Below are positions 25,345-33,681 of a stretch of 64,000 nt of DNA, piece by piece. The position numbers were made by a program, and so were the translations under genes. The notes under the pieces were generated by a model, which was not told the DNA's origin, did not search any database, and saw only the letters and a list, made by a program, of their open reading frames with translations. This stretch comes from Pedobacter paludis (lineage in GTDB: Bacteria > Bacteroidota > Bacteroidia > Sphingobacteriales > Sphingobacteriaceae), in contig NZ_QGNY01000001.1 of the NCBI RefSeq assembly GCF_003173575.1, forward strand, positions 974,294 through 1,038,293. Reading direction: 5' to 3'. Position 1 is the first letter of the stretch. Every line of letters begins with the position of its first letter.

Positions 25345-26031
25345 CTACTTAATGTGAGTAAGCAGAGTCAGTTGTTGCCTTAAACTGGGTAGTGCTTTTT
25401 TTGCAAAAGCACGTACAGCTTTATCTTTCGTTTTAGAACCCGATTCGTAGAGATCAATCAAACGTTTATAATCTTCTATGGTCATATTTACATAAGCGAG
25501 ATCAAATTCTTTTCCCGATAAGGCTTTAAGTTGCGCTACTGATTGTGTTAAATCATGGTCCTTAATGGTCTCATTTCCGATTGTATTATTTCTATTAACC
25601 GCTCCGGAATTACCAGCCTCACCTTGATTCTGATTTCTAGAAGTGTCTCTTAAATTATCGGGTGCAGAATCTACTCTGCCGTCTGGCCTTTGCCCCCCCT
25701 GTGGCTTGGTCATAGGCAAGGCAATGTTTCTTGTCTTGGCCAATTCCATTAATTCCTGATTGGCTTTACTATGTTGATCAATCATTTGCTGACCGATGGT
25801 TTTGAGTTTAGGATTATAAGCTTTCTCTGTGGCTAGCCCTCCCGTTTGAATCGCTTTCATACCATAAAGCATGGCCTGATTAAGGAAAGCATCCGTTGGA
25901 ATGCTATCTTGATTGTTAAGGTTTTCTAATGGCTTAGAGATTATGGAGTTTTTAATTTCTTTAGCAGTTACACCTATCGAATTACAAAAAATAACGGCTA
26001 GAAATAAATTAAATGCGAAGTAATTTTTCAT
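25345..26031 (-). CDS. DUF4142 domain-containing exported protein
   Basis: 228 residues with a signal peptide ('FNLFLAVIFCNSIGVTAKE'). Two helical blocks match the DUF4142 ferritin-like fold: 'DAFLNQAMLYGMKAIQTGGLATEKA...QQMIDQHSKANQELMELA' and 'GKEFDLAYVNMTIEDYKRLIDLYE'. Between them is a ~45-residue insertion rich in Gly, Asn, Arg and Asp ('GGQRPDGRVDSAPDN'), low complexity and probably disordered, longer than usual for the family. DUF4142 proteins are periplasmic and of unknown function. Probably forms a two-gene operon with the hypothetical gene downstream. Confidence 0.85.
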   Translation of the reverse strand: MKNYFAFNLFLAVIFCNSIGVTAKEIKNSIISKPLENLNNQDSIPTDAFLNQAMLYGMKAIQTGGLATEKAYNPKLKTIGQQMIDQHSKANQELMELAKTRNIALPMTKPQGGQRPDGRVDSAPDNLRDTSRNQNQGEAGNSGAVNRNNTIGNETIKDHDLTQSVAQLKALSGKEFDLAYVNMTIEDYKRLIDLYESGSKTKDKAVRAFAKKALPSLRQQLTLLTHIK

Positions 26032-26207
26032 CGGATATTTCTCTTTGATTACTTATGGATAACCATATTGGATAAATAAAAGTTTCAAAAACTTACAAGG
26101 ATCCTTGGAACATCTTTTGCAACGGGGATAACTTACCTTTATAAGAAAGGATTGCATGGAATAGAAAAATATTTGAAGTAAAAAGACATCACCATTGTGA
26201 AAGAACG

Positions 26208-26333
26208 CAAAAAGCAATCTCCCCTTTTCGGAGCGAGAATCATACATTCATGCTGAAATATCCAAAGTCCAACATCAGGGATGGTCGAGATTTGCAATCT
26301 CGTCCTGAGGAGCTGTGGATTTGTAATCCACCC
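26208..26333. repeat. REP-like fragments: GC-rich repeat piece and one double-hairpin unit
   Basis: Bases 26208-26232 share the segment AGCAATCTCCCCTTTTCGG with the tandem GC-rich repeat at 41643-41794. Bases 26282-26333 are a solitary copy of the double-palindrome unit of 24391-24716 (CGAGATTTGCAATCTCG, then GTGGATTTGTAATCCAC). A degenerate piece resembling the GC-rich repeat (GGCACGACGAAACAA) is at about 26428. No gene is seen in 26032-26495 apart from these. Confidence 0.7.
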
Positions 26334-26495
26334 TAAAAATTACCGTATTTACCTTTTCATCCCTTCTCTTTGGAAGGATGGCGAGGCGCAAGATTTTAAC
26401 GGAGACATTAAAATACTCGTTTCTAAGAGGCACGACGAAACAACCCAACTTTTCAAGTTTGTGGTTTAAAAAGATTTCTTAAATTAAGGGTTGCC

Positions 26496-27263
26496 CTAAA
26501 TCTCGATCCAGACCGGTGCATGGTCACTTGTTTTTTCCCAGCCACGCACATTCAAATCCACACCCGCAGCCTTTAAGCGCTGGTCCAAATGTGGACTTAA
26601 TAGAAAATGATCTATTCTTAAACCCGCGTTTCTGCCATAGGCATTTCGGAAATAATCAAAAAATGTATAAATCACTTCTGTTGGATAAAGCTTGCGAATG
26701 GCATCTGTCCAGCCTTGGTCTACTAAAGTTTTAAAGGCCTGTCTAACCTCTGGTCTAAACAAGGCATCATCTACCCAACGCTCTGGTTTATAAACATCCA
26801 ACTCTGTTGGCATTACATTATAGTCACCACAAATTACCGTTGGCAAATCATAGTTTAAAAGTTTCTCTGCGTGTTTTTGCAAACGCTCAAACCAGCGCAA
26901 TTTATATTCTAGCTTTGGCCCTGGCGCCGGGTTTCCATTCGGAAGATATAAGCAACCTACAACAATACCCTCAATCATCGCTTCAATGTATCGACTGTGT
27001 TCATCATCAGGATCGCCAGGCAATCCCCGCCTAAGTTCTTTGATTTCCAGACCTCTGGTTAAAATTGCAACGCCGTTCCAGCTTTTTTGCCCATGCCATA
27101 TTGCATTGTAGCCAGCATCTTTTATCGCCTGCTCTGGAAATTTCTCCTGCGGTGCTTTCAACTCCTGCAAACAAACTACATCGGGTTGGGTTTCTTCAAG
27201 CCAGCGCAAAAGTACAGGCAATCGTCCGTTTACACCATTTACATTATAAGTCGCTATTCTCAT
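26496..27263 (-). CDS. xth: Exodeoxyribonuclease III
   Basis: 255 residues, the usual family length, with all endonuclease/exonuclease/phosphatase motifs: 'ATYNVNGVNGR' at the N-terminus (Asn7), metal-binding glutamate in 'CLQELKAP' near 34, 'SWNGVAILTR', 'YLPNGNP', 'GDYNVMPTELDVY' (Asp and Asn of the catalytic pair) and the terminal 'SDHAPVWIEI'. Exonuclease III removes nucleotides from 3' ends, cleaves abasic sites and removes 3' blocks in base excision repair. Monocistronic, with repeats downstream and AT-rich DNA upstream. Confidence 0.95.
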   Translation of the reverse strand: MRIATYNVNGVNGRLPVLLRWLEETQPDVVCLQELKAPQEKFPEQAIKDAGYNAIWHGQKSWNGVAILTRGLEIKELRRGLPGDPDDEHSRYIEAMIEGIVVGCLYLPNGNPAPGPKLEYKLRWFERLQKHAEKLLNYDLPTVICGDYNVMPTELDVYKPERWVDDALFRPEVRQAFKTLVDQGWTDAIRKLYPTEVIYTFFDYFRNAYGRNAGLRIDHFLLSPHLDQRLKAAGVDLNVRGWEKTSDHAPVWIEI

Positions 27264-27439
27264 ACTATTTTCTCTTACTCAAATATGGAAATAAAAATTT
27301 GGCTGTAGTAGGCCTGTTTAAAATTAGAGGTCACAATTTTGCTCAATAAGATATGCAATGCGCCAAACCGCTCTACTATCCCGTCATTGCGCCCAATAAA
27401 GTTTTGTTATTTTTAAACCTAAACTCTAAATAAGTTAAC

Positions 27440-27669
27440 ATGACAATTACTTTTTTAATTATTCTTGTACTACTATTGATGCTGTTAAATGTGTTTTTCC
27501 TGCAACACAAAACCTTAGTAGCCAAGATATAATATCCACAGTGGCTGTTATAGGTTTGATTATCGTTTGTTTGCTTGTGATAATTGTACTTTGGAATTCG
27601 GGGAATTCTCCAAGGGAAGAAGAACAACAATATAACAATCATCCAAAAGAAAGCCAAAATCATCGTTAA
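27440..27669 (+). pseudogene. Possible small two-TM membrane protein split by a frameshift
   Basis: A 30-codon frame from ATG 27440 to the stop ending at 27532 encodes one hydrophobic helix ('FLIILVLLLMLLNVFFL'). In another frame, 27541-27669 encodes a second hydrophobic helix ('VAVIGLIIVCLLVIIVLW') and a hydrophilic tail ending in TAA. Joining them with a one-base shift near 27530 gives a hairpin membrane protein of about 75 residues. Alternatively the second part starts at the GTG of 27541, or both are chance. The rest of 27264-27439 shows nothing. Confidence 0.3.
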
Positions 27670-27727
27670 TTAATAACCACCATACTCTGTTTGAATTAGC
27701 AATATCAATTTCACCATCAAAAACGCT

Positions 27728-27735
27728 TAGTTTTG
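27728..27735 (+). promoter_or_regulatory. -7 box, possible leaderless start for the AraC gene
   Basis: TAGTTTTG fits TAnnTTTG exactly and ends four bases before the ATG at 27740. With the usual distance from -7 box to start site, transcription would begin at or beside the start codon. No good -33 element is seen at normal spacing. Confidence 0.45.
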
Positions 27736-27739
27736 GCAA

Positions 27740-28627
27740 ATGCAGAATCCCAACTCCGTTAAACAATTTCCCATCTATCATTTAGAACCAGATGAAACCG
27801 GAAATAAATATTTTAGGGTATATAATTTTGAGGGTACCCTACCGCATCAATCGGAATTGCTGATTCCTCATCGCAAAGATCATTTTTTAATTGTATTGGT
27901 TCGGAAGGCAGGCACCAGACAATGGATCGATCTGCAACCTTACATCCTTAAAAACAACACAGTTTACTTTTCAGGACCGGAGAACATAATTGTTAAAGAA
28001 GAATTTCAGCAACTTTGGAGTACGGGTTTGGCCTTTACCAGTCAGTTTTTATCCCTACAGGGTGGCGAATTTTTGCTTACCCTACCCTTTCTTCAAAACG
28101 TACAGAACGCTCACGAACTATTGCTTACTGAACCTGATATTGCTTTTGTTGAAGATCTTCTGATGAAAATTAACACAGAATATCAACATCCCAATGAATG
28201 GCAACAGCGCATGCTAATGGCTTACCTTACCTTGTTGCTTACCTATCTAAGCCGTTTGTATACCGAACAGTATAAGGCTAATGATCCAGCAGGAGACAAA
28301 ATTCTTCTTAAAAAATTTCAGTCAAAGATTGATGATTCATTTCAGCATTGCCATGAGGTTGGAGATTATGCTTCTATGCTTAACATTTCTGCAGGCCATT
28401 TAAGCGAATTGATTAAAACCCAAAGTGGGAAGCCGGCCATTAAACACATTCATGATCGATTGATACTAGAAGCCAGGCGTTTACTCTTTCACAGCTCAAA
28501 ATCATCAAAAGAGATTGCCTTCGATCTCGGTTTTGCTGATGCTTCATATTTCAACCGATTTTTTAAACGGGAAACAGGCATTACCCCTGCGCAGTATCGC
28601 AATCAAATCCGTGAAATGTACCATTAA
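27740..28627 (+). CDS. AraC family transcriptional regulator
   Basis: 295 residues: an N-terminal cupin-like sensing half (~1-150, 'RVYNFEGTLPHQSELLIPHRKDHFLIVL') and two helix-turn-helix motifs at ~195-292 ('MLNISAGHLSELIKTQSGKPAIKHIHDRLILEARR', 'IAFDLGFADASYFNRFFKRETGITPAQYR'). Typical of Bacteroidota AraC regulators that control a neighbouring oxidoreductase. The SDR gene begins 68 bp downstream on the same strand with its own promoter box, so it is a reasonable target. The ATG at 27740 follows a -7 box by only four bases. Confidence 0.93.
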   Translation: MQNPNSVKQFPIYHLEPDETGNKYFRVYNFEGTLPHQSELLIPHRKDHFLIVLVRKAGTRQWIDLQPYILKNNTVYFSGPENIIVKEEFQQLWSTGLAFTSQFLSLQGGEFLLTLPFLQNVQNAHELLLTEPDIAFVEDLLMKINTEYQHPNEWQQRMLMAYLTLLLTYLSRLYTEQYKANDPAGDKILLKKFQSKIDDSFQHCHEVGDYASMLNISAGHLSELIKTQSGKPAIKHIHDRLILEARRLLFHSSKSSKEIAFDLGFADASYFNRFFKRETGITPAQYRNQIREMYH

Positions 28628-28666
28628 AACAGTCCGATGTGTTACGCCCAGAAAACATGGACACTG

Positions 28667-28674
28667 TAGATTTG
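28667..28674 (+). promoter_or_regulatory. -7 box for the SDR gene
   Basis: TAGATTTG matches TAnnTTTG exactly, 21 bases before the ATG at 28696, between the AraC stop and the SDR start. It suggests separate transcription of the SDR gene. Confidence 0.45.
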
Positions 28675-28695
28675 TATTATTATAAATAAAAAAAT

Positions 28696-29433
28696 ATGAA
28701 AACAGTATTAATAACAGGCGCAAACAAAAGTATTGGTTACGAAACAGCCAGACAATTATTACAAAAAGGCTACTTTGTTTACTTAGGCTGCCGCGATATA
28801 AATAAAGGAAATGAAGCCATCTCCCAGCTCTACTCAGAAGGTTTAACCCAAGTTGAAGCCCTAGAAATCGACGTAGATCAAATCGAATCAATTGAAAAAG
28901 CTCGGGTAATGTTGGGCGAAAAAACAATAATTTTAGATGTGCTCATCAACAACGCTGGTATTGGTGGCGCTATGCCACAAACCGCCTTAGAAACAGATCT
29001 TTCTGTTGTTACAGCGGTATTCCAGACCAATTTTTTTGGTGTAATAGCGGTTACGCAGGCCTTTATAGATTTGCTCAAAGCATCTCCTGAACCTAGAATT
29101 GTAAATGTAACTTCGGGTTTGGGATCACTTACCCTACACAACGACCCTTCGTGGAAATATTTTGCAGTAAAGCCAACAGCTTACGTAGCTTCGAAGGCGG
29201 CCCTGAATGCCTACACCATTGTATTGGCAAACGATTTAAGGGATACGCCTTTTAAAGTGAATGCAGTAGATCCCGGTTATACCGATACGGATTTCAACAA
29301 TCATTCGGGGCCAGGCACAGTTCCTGATGCAGCAGCAAGAGTAGTTAAGGCCGCAATCTTAACTGCTGACGGGCCAACAGGCCAGTTCTTTAGCGATGAT
29401 AACGCACCAGATACGGGAATCAGTCCTTGGTAA
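28696..29433 (+). CDS. SDR family NAD(P)-dependent oxidoreductase
   Basis: 245 residues, classical short-chain dehydrogenase: cofactor motif 'TGANKSIGYE' at ~7-16, 'INNAGIGG' near 85, catalytic Ser in 'VNVTSGLGSL' near 140, and Tyr/Lys in 'AYVASKAAL' near 165, then 'VDPGYTDTDFN'. The substrate cannot be deduced. Lies directly after an AraC regulator and before an intrinsic terminator, so the pair forms a small regulated unit. Confidence 0.94.
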   Translation: MKTVLITGANKSIGYETARQLLQKGYFVYLGCRDINKGNEAISQLYSEGLTQVEALEIDVDQIESIEKARVMLGEKTIILDVLINNAGIGGAMPQTALETDLSVVTAVFQTNFFGVIAVTQAFIDLLKASPEPRIVNVTSGLGSLTLHNDPSWKYFAVKPTAYVASKAALNAYTIVLANDLRDTPFKVNAVDPGYTDTDFNNHSGPGTVPDAAARVVKAAILTADGPTGQFFSDDNAPDTGISPW

Positions 29434-29444
29434 ATTCACAAAAT

Positions 29445-29477
29445 AAATCCCAGAGAATTCATTTTTCTGGGATTTTT
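29445..29477 (+). terminator. Intrinsic terminator after the SDR gene
   Basis: AAATCCCAGA and TCTGGGATTT form a 10-bp stem around an 11-base loop, followed by a T-run, 12 bp beyond the stop codon. Confidence 0.75.
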
Positions 29478-29552
29478 GATTGATGGGTTAGGTACATCAT
29501 ATAAAATGTTGCTCTAGCCAAACTTTCCTTACCTAGGTAGGGTTGTAATCTT

Positions 29553-31082
29553 ATGGAAATTTTCAAGGAGCAAACAGACCGGAGACCGGCAAAGAAACTT
29601 TATCACTATCAACAACAGGATATCGATACCCTTTTTGATAGACTGGAAGCATCTAACATAAAAAATCGAATCCTCTATCAACTTGCAACCGGCGGTGGCA
29701 AAACCGTTATTTTTTCAGAAATCGCAAGCCGCTTTATCCAAAAGTACAATAAAAAAGTTGTTGTGCTTACACATCGAACCGAGCTTTGCAAACAGACATC
29801 TGCTGCATTAAAAACTGCTGGAGTAGAAAACCGCGTGGTGAACAGCACCCTTAAGAGAATTCCAAAATTCGACCGATTTAATTGCGATGTAGCCATGGTA
29901 GAAACATTGAAAAATCGGATTAAAGATGGTTTTATCAACACTAAAAATGTAGGATTGGTTATTGTAGATGAGGCACACCACAATTCTTTTCAAAAATTAT
30001 TGGGCAAGTTCGAAAATGCATCCATTATTGGGGTAACTGCAACACCTTTTTCTTCAGATGTAAACTTGCCAATGCGTAAGTTTTATAAAGAATTGGTTGT
30101 TGGCGAACCCATAAGCCAATTGATAGAGCAGGGTTTTCTTGCTGAACCAAAAACCTTTGGTTATGATGTAGAGTTAAATACATTGAAAACTGGAATGCAT
30201 GGCGACTTTACCGTAAGCACTTCTGATGCCCTGTATGCTTCACCAGTGATGCTCGATTTACTGGTGCATGCATATGAACAACATGCAAGAAACAAGAAAA
30301 CACTAATTTTTAATAACGGAATTTTTACTTCAAGAAAAGTGCTCGAGGTATTTTCCAATCGGGGTTATCCCATTCGTCACCTCGATAACAAAACCGGTAC
30401 CGAAGAGCGTGCAGAAATATTAAAATGGTTTAAGATAACCAAAGGCGCAATACTCACTTCGGTATCCATTTTAACAACCGGTTTTGATGAACCCACAATT
30501 CAGGCGGTAATTTTAAACCGGGCTACGACTTCTCTAACCCTTTATCATCAAATGATTGGTCGCGGAGCCAGACGCCTACCATCAAAAAAAGCCTTTACCA
30601 TTGTAGATTTAGGCAATAATTCCGAAAGGTTTGGGGAGTGGAATGCGCCTATTGATTGGAACCATGTTTTTGAAAACCCAGAAGTTTATCACGAAAGCCT
30701 AAGTCGCTCTACTGCAGAAATCCATCAAATGCCTACAGAAATGCGAAGCAAGTTCCCAAACAGTTTTGAAATTGCCTTCGATGTGGTTCTTGCTCATCAA
30801 CAGGCACAAGAGAAAGGATTAAAAGTTAAAACTGTAATCCGCGATTCTATAAGACAACATGCATTAATGTGTGTAGACAATAGCGAGTCCCTGTCACATG
30901 CAATCGAACTTTCTGAAGAACTGGGAAAGGAAATCGACTGGAGAATTAAGCAGTATGCCAAATGCCTGGGCAACGTAACCAAAAATTATATCCAATGGCT
31001 TAAGGAAGACTATCGTTCCAAGCTTAAACAGCTAATTACCAAAATAATGGGAAGGCGCAATTTGATGCTAAACGCCGGATAG
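29553..31082 (+). CDS. DEAD/DEAH-box (superfamily 2) helicase
   Basis: 509 residues: motif I 'LATGGGKTVIF' near 45, motif Ia 'VVLTHRTELCKQT', motif II 'VIVDEAHHNS' near 140, motif III 'GVTATPF', motif IV/V 'ILTSVSILTTGFDEP' and motif VI 'QMIGRGARRLPSKK' near 335. The layout is that of compact SF2 helicases related to the type III restriction helicase family, without nuclease domain or methylase partner. The last ~120 residues are helical and basic and not assigned. 29 bp before the DUF3891 gene, so likely one operon. The process it serves (RNA or DNA) is not evident. Confidence 0.9.
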   Translation: MEIFKEQTDRRPAKKLYHYQQQDIDTLFDRLEASNIKNRILYQLATGGGKTVIFSEIASRFIQKYNKKVVVLTHRTELCKQTSAALKTAGVENRVVNSTLKRIPKFDRFNCDVAMVETLKNRIKDGFINTKNVGLVIVDEAHHNSFQKLLGKFENASIIGVTATPFSSDVNLPMRKFYKELVVGEPISQLIEQGFLAEPKTFGYDVELNTLKTGMHGDFTVSTSDALYASPVMLDLLVHAYEQHARNKKTLIFNNGIFTSRKVLEVFSNRGYPIRHLDNKTGTEERAEILKWFKITKGAILTSVSILTTGFDEPTIQAVILNRATTSLTLYHQMIGRGARRLPSKKAFTIVDLGNNSERFGEWNAPIDWNHVFENPEVYHESLSRSTAEIHQMPTEMRSKFPNSFEIAFDVVLAHQQAQEKGLKVKTVIRDSIRQHALMCVDNSESLSHAIELSEELGKEIDWRIKQYAKCLGNVTKNYIQWLKEDYRSKLKQLITKIMGRRNLMLNAG

Positions 31083-31111
31083 TAGATGAAATCTTTTCAA
31101 TTAAAACCATT

Positions 31112-31825
31112 ATGATTGTTGCTTATTGTGAAGAAGGCTGGGAAATTATAACCCAGCGGGCTCATGGCTTACTTGCATGGCAGATTTGCGCCCGATGGAA
31201 AATTTCAGATCAGCCGGGCAGGTGGGTAGAAACCTTAATGGCAACAACCGAGCATGACGATGTTTTTAACGAATTTGATCAAGAGGAACTGATTACCCAG
31301 CAAGGTGGACCGATTAATTTCAAAATGACAAGCTTTGATGAGGCAGCTTCTGAAAAACTTTTAGATTTGGCGCTCACAAAAAGCCGTTTTATAGCACTTT
31401 TATTGTCCAGACATATTCAGTTTACGCATGGTAAAGATCCAAAGGCTAAAAAATTTATGAAACAGCTTAAACAAAAGGAAAGCACTTGGATTGAAGAAGC
31501 CAAAAGTTCTAAAAAGGAAGTTGATAGGGCTTATGAGCTGGTTGAATTTTGTGATGCCTTTTCCTTACTCATCTGTCAAAAACAAATTCCGCCTGAAGAA
31601 AGAAAGATGGAAATCAGCAAGGGCCCAAATGGGAAGTCCTATTCGTTTTTTGAGCAACATGGCCAGCTTATCGTAACGCCATGGCCATTTGAAACGGATC
31701 AATTTGAAATTACCTACGAAATTAGAACTGTTAAACAGCTAAAGTTTAGCAGTAATGAAACATTTCGGAGTTTGCTCCGCCAGGCTCCAGTTTCCTTAAA
31801 ACAGCTTAAAATTGTCAGAGCGTAA
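31112..31825 (+). CDS. DUF3891 family protein
   Basis: 237 residues. 'WEIITQRAHGLLAWQICARWK' at the start and 'ATTEHDDVFNEF' near 45-55 give the paired His...His-Asp arrangement of an HD-like helical fold, the pattern of DUF3891. The mid part is helical and charged, the end beta-rich ('YSFFEQHGQLIVTPWPF'). A metal-dependent phosphohydrolase is a possible reading by fold only; no activity is known to me for the family. Probably co-transcribed with the helicase. Confidence 0.85.
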   Translation: MIVAYCEEGWEIITQRAHGLLAWQICARWKISDQPGRWVETLMATTEHDDVFNEFDQEELITQQGGPINFKMTSFDEAASEKLLDLALTKSRFIALLLSRHIQFTHGKDPKAKKFMKQLKQKESTWIEEAKSSKKEVDRAYELVEFCDAFSLLICQKQIPPEERKMEISKGPNGKSYSFFEQHGQLIVTPWPFETDQFEITYEIRTVKQLKFSSNETFRSLLRQAPVSLKQLKIVRA

Positions 31826-31873
31826 GCCGTCTATATCAGATTAAGTCTTTTCAAAGCGCAACTTGAAGAGCGG

Positions 31874-31939
31874 AATGGTATTTGAATAATAAGGTGAGAT
31901 AAAGATCTCGTAACAGTTTCTCAAATAAAGAATACCATT
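31874..31939. other. Nested inverted repeat, possible structured element
   Basis: Perfect 9-bp arms AATGGTATT / AATACCATT enclose inner arms TTTGA / TCAAA and a central GAGAT-AAAG-ATCTC hairpin. The arrangement could fold as a branched RNA or be an operator cluster or a tiny non-autonomous mobile element. There is no T-run for a terminator. The remainder of 31826-32112 shows nothing recognised. Confidence 0.4.
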
Positions 31940-32112
31940 GCGATGATCTAAATCTTAAGGACTTATTTACAGATACTTAACAAAGGTGGTCTTCGCTTAC
32001 GCTAGATCAACTAAATTAAATTTTGGCACAAAATTAATCTTGTAACAAAATTTAATGGTGTTTATTTAGTACAAATGCAAGAAGACTGACCAATAGAATA
32101 CCAATAAACCAA

Positions 32113-32403
32113 ATGAATTCATCAGAACCACACGATTTCTCCGCATTTATTACCATTGGCGAAAGATTGGAAGGTGCTTTATCTCAGGTAAACGTAATCG
32201 TAAAACTTGCCAAACCCAATTTTATTGCCTTTTATCTTCCGCCAGAAATGGACATCAATACACCAGAAGCCTTTTATGATTTCGCTGAAACCATGTTAAT
32301 CATGTCTGGCATTACGGCACACACCGAGCTCGAATTTCATTACTTCCGCAACGATCAATTTTTAGGTGGCATAAAATTTCCGGCGAATATGATTGTAGAT
32401 TAG
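32113..32403 (+). CDS. Hypothetical protein, 96 residues
   Basis: A small acidic soluble protein with mixed alpha/beta character: 'FIAFYLPPEMDINTPEAFYDFAETMLIMSG' suggests a strand then a helix, and the C-terminal half 'ELEFHYFRNDQFLGGIKF' a beta hairpin. Not recognised. ATG start with no Shine-Dalgarno. It precedes a lone receiver gene by 135 bp on the same strand. Coding is supported by codon use and compact fold-like pattern. Confidence 0.6.
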   Translation: MNSSEPHDFSAFITIGERLEGALSQVNVIVKLAKPNFIAFYLPPEMDINTPEAFYDFAETMLIMSGITAHTELEFHYFRNDQFLGGIKFPANMIVD

Positions 32404-32538
32404 TTTATTCTACCAGATTGTTTTCTGCTAAATCTTCATTTGATGGCTTAAGTTAATAACTCCACCTTTGTGAACAACTCATCTAAACTTCTGGCTGTCA
32501 ATTAGGTTATACCATCAGAAACATCAAAGTAGAAGCTT

Positions 32539-32901
32539 ATGAAAAAGTGCATCTATGTAGTGGAAGATAACCCGAACATTCGGGAAATTATTGAGTTCTT
32601 GCTTACAGAAGAACTTTACGACGTAAAAACCTGCATTGGGACCAAAGATTTTTGGCAACAAATGCAAGTACATAAACCCGACATGGTTATTTTAGACATC
32701 ATGTTGGGCGATGGGAATGGCTTGGACATCTGTAATCAGCTTAAGCACAGTGCAAAAACCTATAACATCCCGGTAATGATGATGTCGGCAAATAACCATC
32801 TAAATGAGGTAAAATCTAAATGCGATGCTGAGGATTTTATCAATAAACCTTTCGATTTAAATGATTTTGCTAGCAGGGTAGAAAAATACACCTCGAACTA
32901 A
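32539..32901 (+). CDS. Single-domain response regulator (receiver only)
   Basis: 120 residues, one CheY-like receiver: acidic 'VVEDNPN', phospho-acceptor Asp53 in 'MVILDIMLGDGNGLDI', Ser in 'MMSANN', and Lys in 'FINKPFDLNDF'. No output domain. Similar in size and in the degenerate spacing to the receiver at 5809. No kinase is adjacent; any of the three PAS kinases of the window or an unlinked one could be the donor. It is followed by the tandem-repeat array. Confidence 0.92.
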   Translation: MKKCIYVVEDNPNIREIIEFLLTEELYDVKTCIGTKDFWQQMQVHKPDMVILDIMLGDGNGLDICNQLKHSAKTYNIPVMMMSANNHLNEVKSKCDAEDFINKPFDLNDFASRVEKYTSN

Positions 32902-33018
32902 AATTTTTTGGTATCGTAAATTTTGGCATGGCGAAATCTTTTTCAGGTATCATCTTGGCAGAAGTTTGAATTCACCATCTAAGATCTAGAAAATTAATTT
33001 TTCTTATTTGTTTTTACC

Positions 33019-33583
33019 ACCTAAGCTTATCCAAGTATTGGTCTACGTTTAACTTACATGTTCTTATATTTCTTATATGGTAAACATTTTTCATCTTAAG
33101 TTCAATTTTAAGTATTTGACTTATATGTTCTTACATTTCTTATATGGTTAACGCCTTTTATATGTTAAAAGATTTCTTCACTTCTCCAAGGTAAGATTCA
33201 CCACCTAAGAAACCTAAGTTCGATTTTAAGTATGTGACTTATATGTTCTTAAATTTCTTATATGGTGAACGTCTTTTATATGTTAAAAATTTCTTCACTT
33301 CTCCAAGGTAAGATTCATCACCTAAGAAACCTAAGGGCACCTAAGTTCGATTTTAAGTATGTGACTTATATGTTCTTAAATTTCTTATATGGTTAACGTT
33401 TTTTATATGTTAAAAATTTCTTCACTTCTCCATGGTAAGATTCACAACCTAAGAAACCTAAGTTCGATTTTAAGTATGTGACTTATATGTTCTTAAATTT
33501 CTTATATGGGTTAACGTCTTTTATATGTTAAAAGATTTCTTCACTTCTCCATGGTAAGATTCACCACCTAAGAAACCTAAGTT
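33019..33583. repeat. Tandem array of ~118-bp units
   Basis: Four clear units begin (at GACTTATATGTTCTTA) at 33118, 33236, 33363 and 33480, spaced 118, 127 and 117 bp; the longer spacing comes from a 10-bp duplication of CACCTAAG-type sequence. A degenerate half unit lies before, from 33019. Each unit contains GTTCTTAAATTTCTTATATG, a TTTTATATGTTAAAA palindrome, CTTCTCCAAGGTAAGATTCA and CCACCTAAGAAACCTAAG. Stops occur in all frames, so it is not coding. Short relatives recur at 34552-34580 and 34727-34760. Shares its core with the 43.5-44.1 kb array. Confidence 0.9.
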
Positions 33584-33669
33584 TAGTTTTTTGAATATGA
33601 CTAAGTATTTTAAAACCCTTTTCACTTGTAACATTCTCACAACTTAACTTTAAAAAAACACCAGATGAT

Positions 33670-33677
33670 TATCTTCG
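33670..33677 (+). promoter_or_regulatory. -7 box, possible leaderless start for the S1/P1 nuclease gene
   Basis: TATCTTCG (seven of eight to TAnnTTTG) ends four bases before the ATG at 33682, the same spacing as at 27728 and 34971. Confidence 0.4.
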
Positions 33678-33681
33678 CAAC

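Noticed and set aside
29553..31825. Type III restriction system
   Set aside because: The helicase lacks an endonuclease domain and there is no methyltransferase; the neighbour is a DUF3891 protein.
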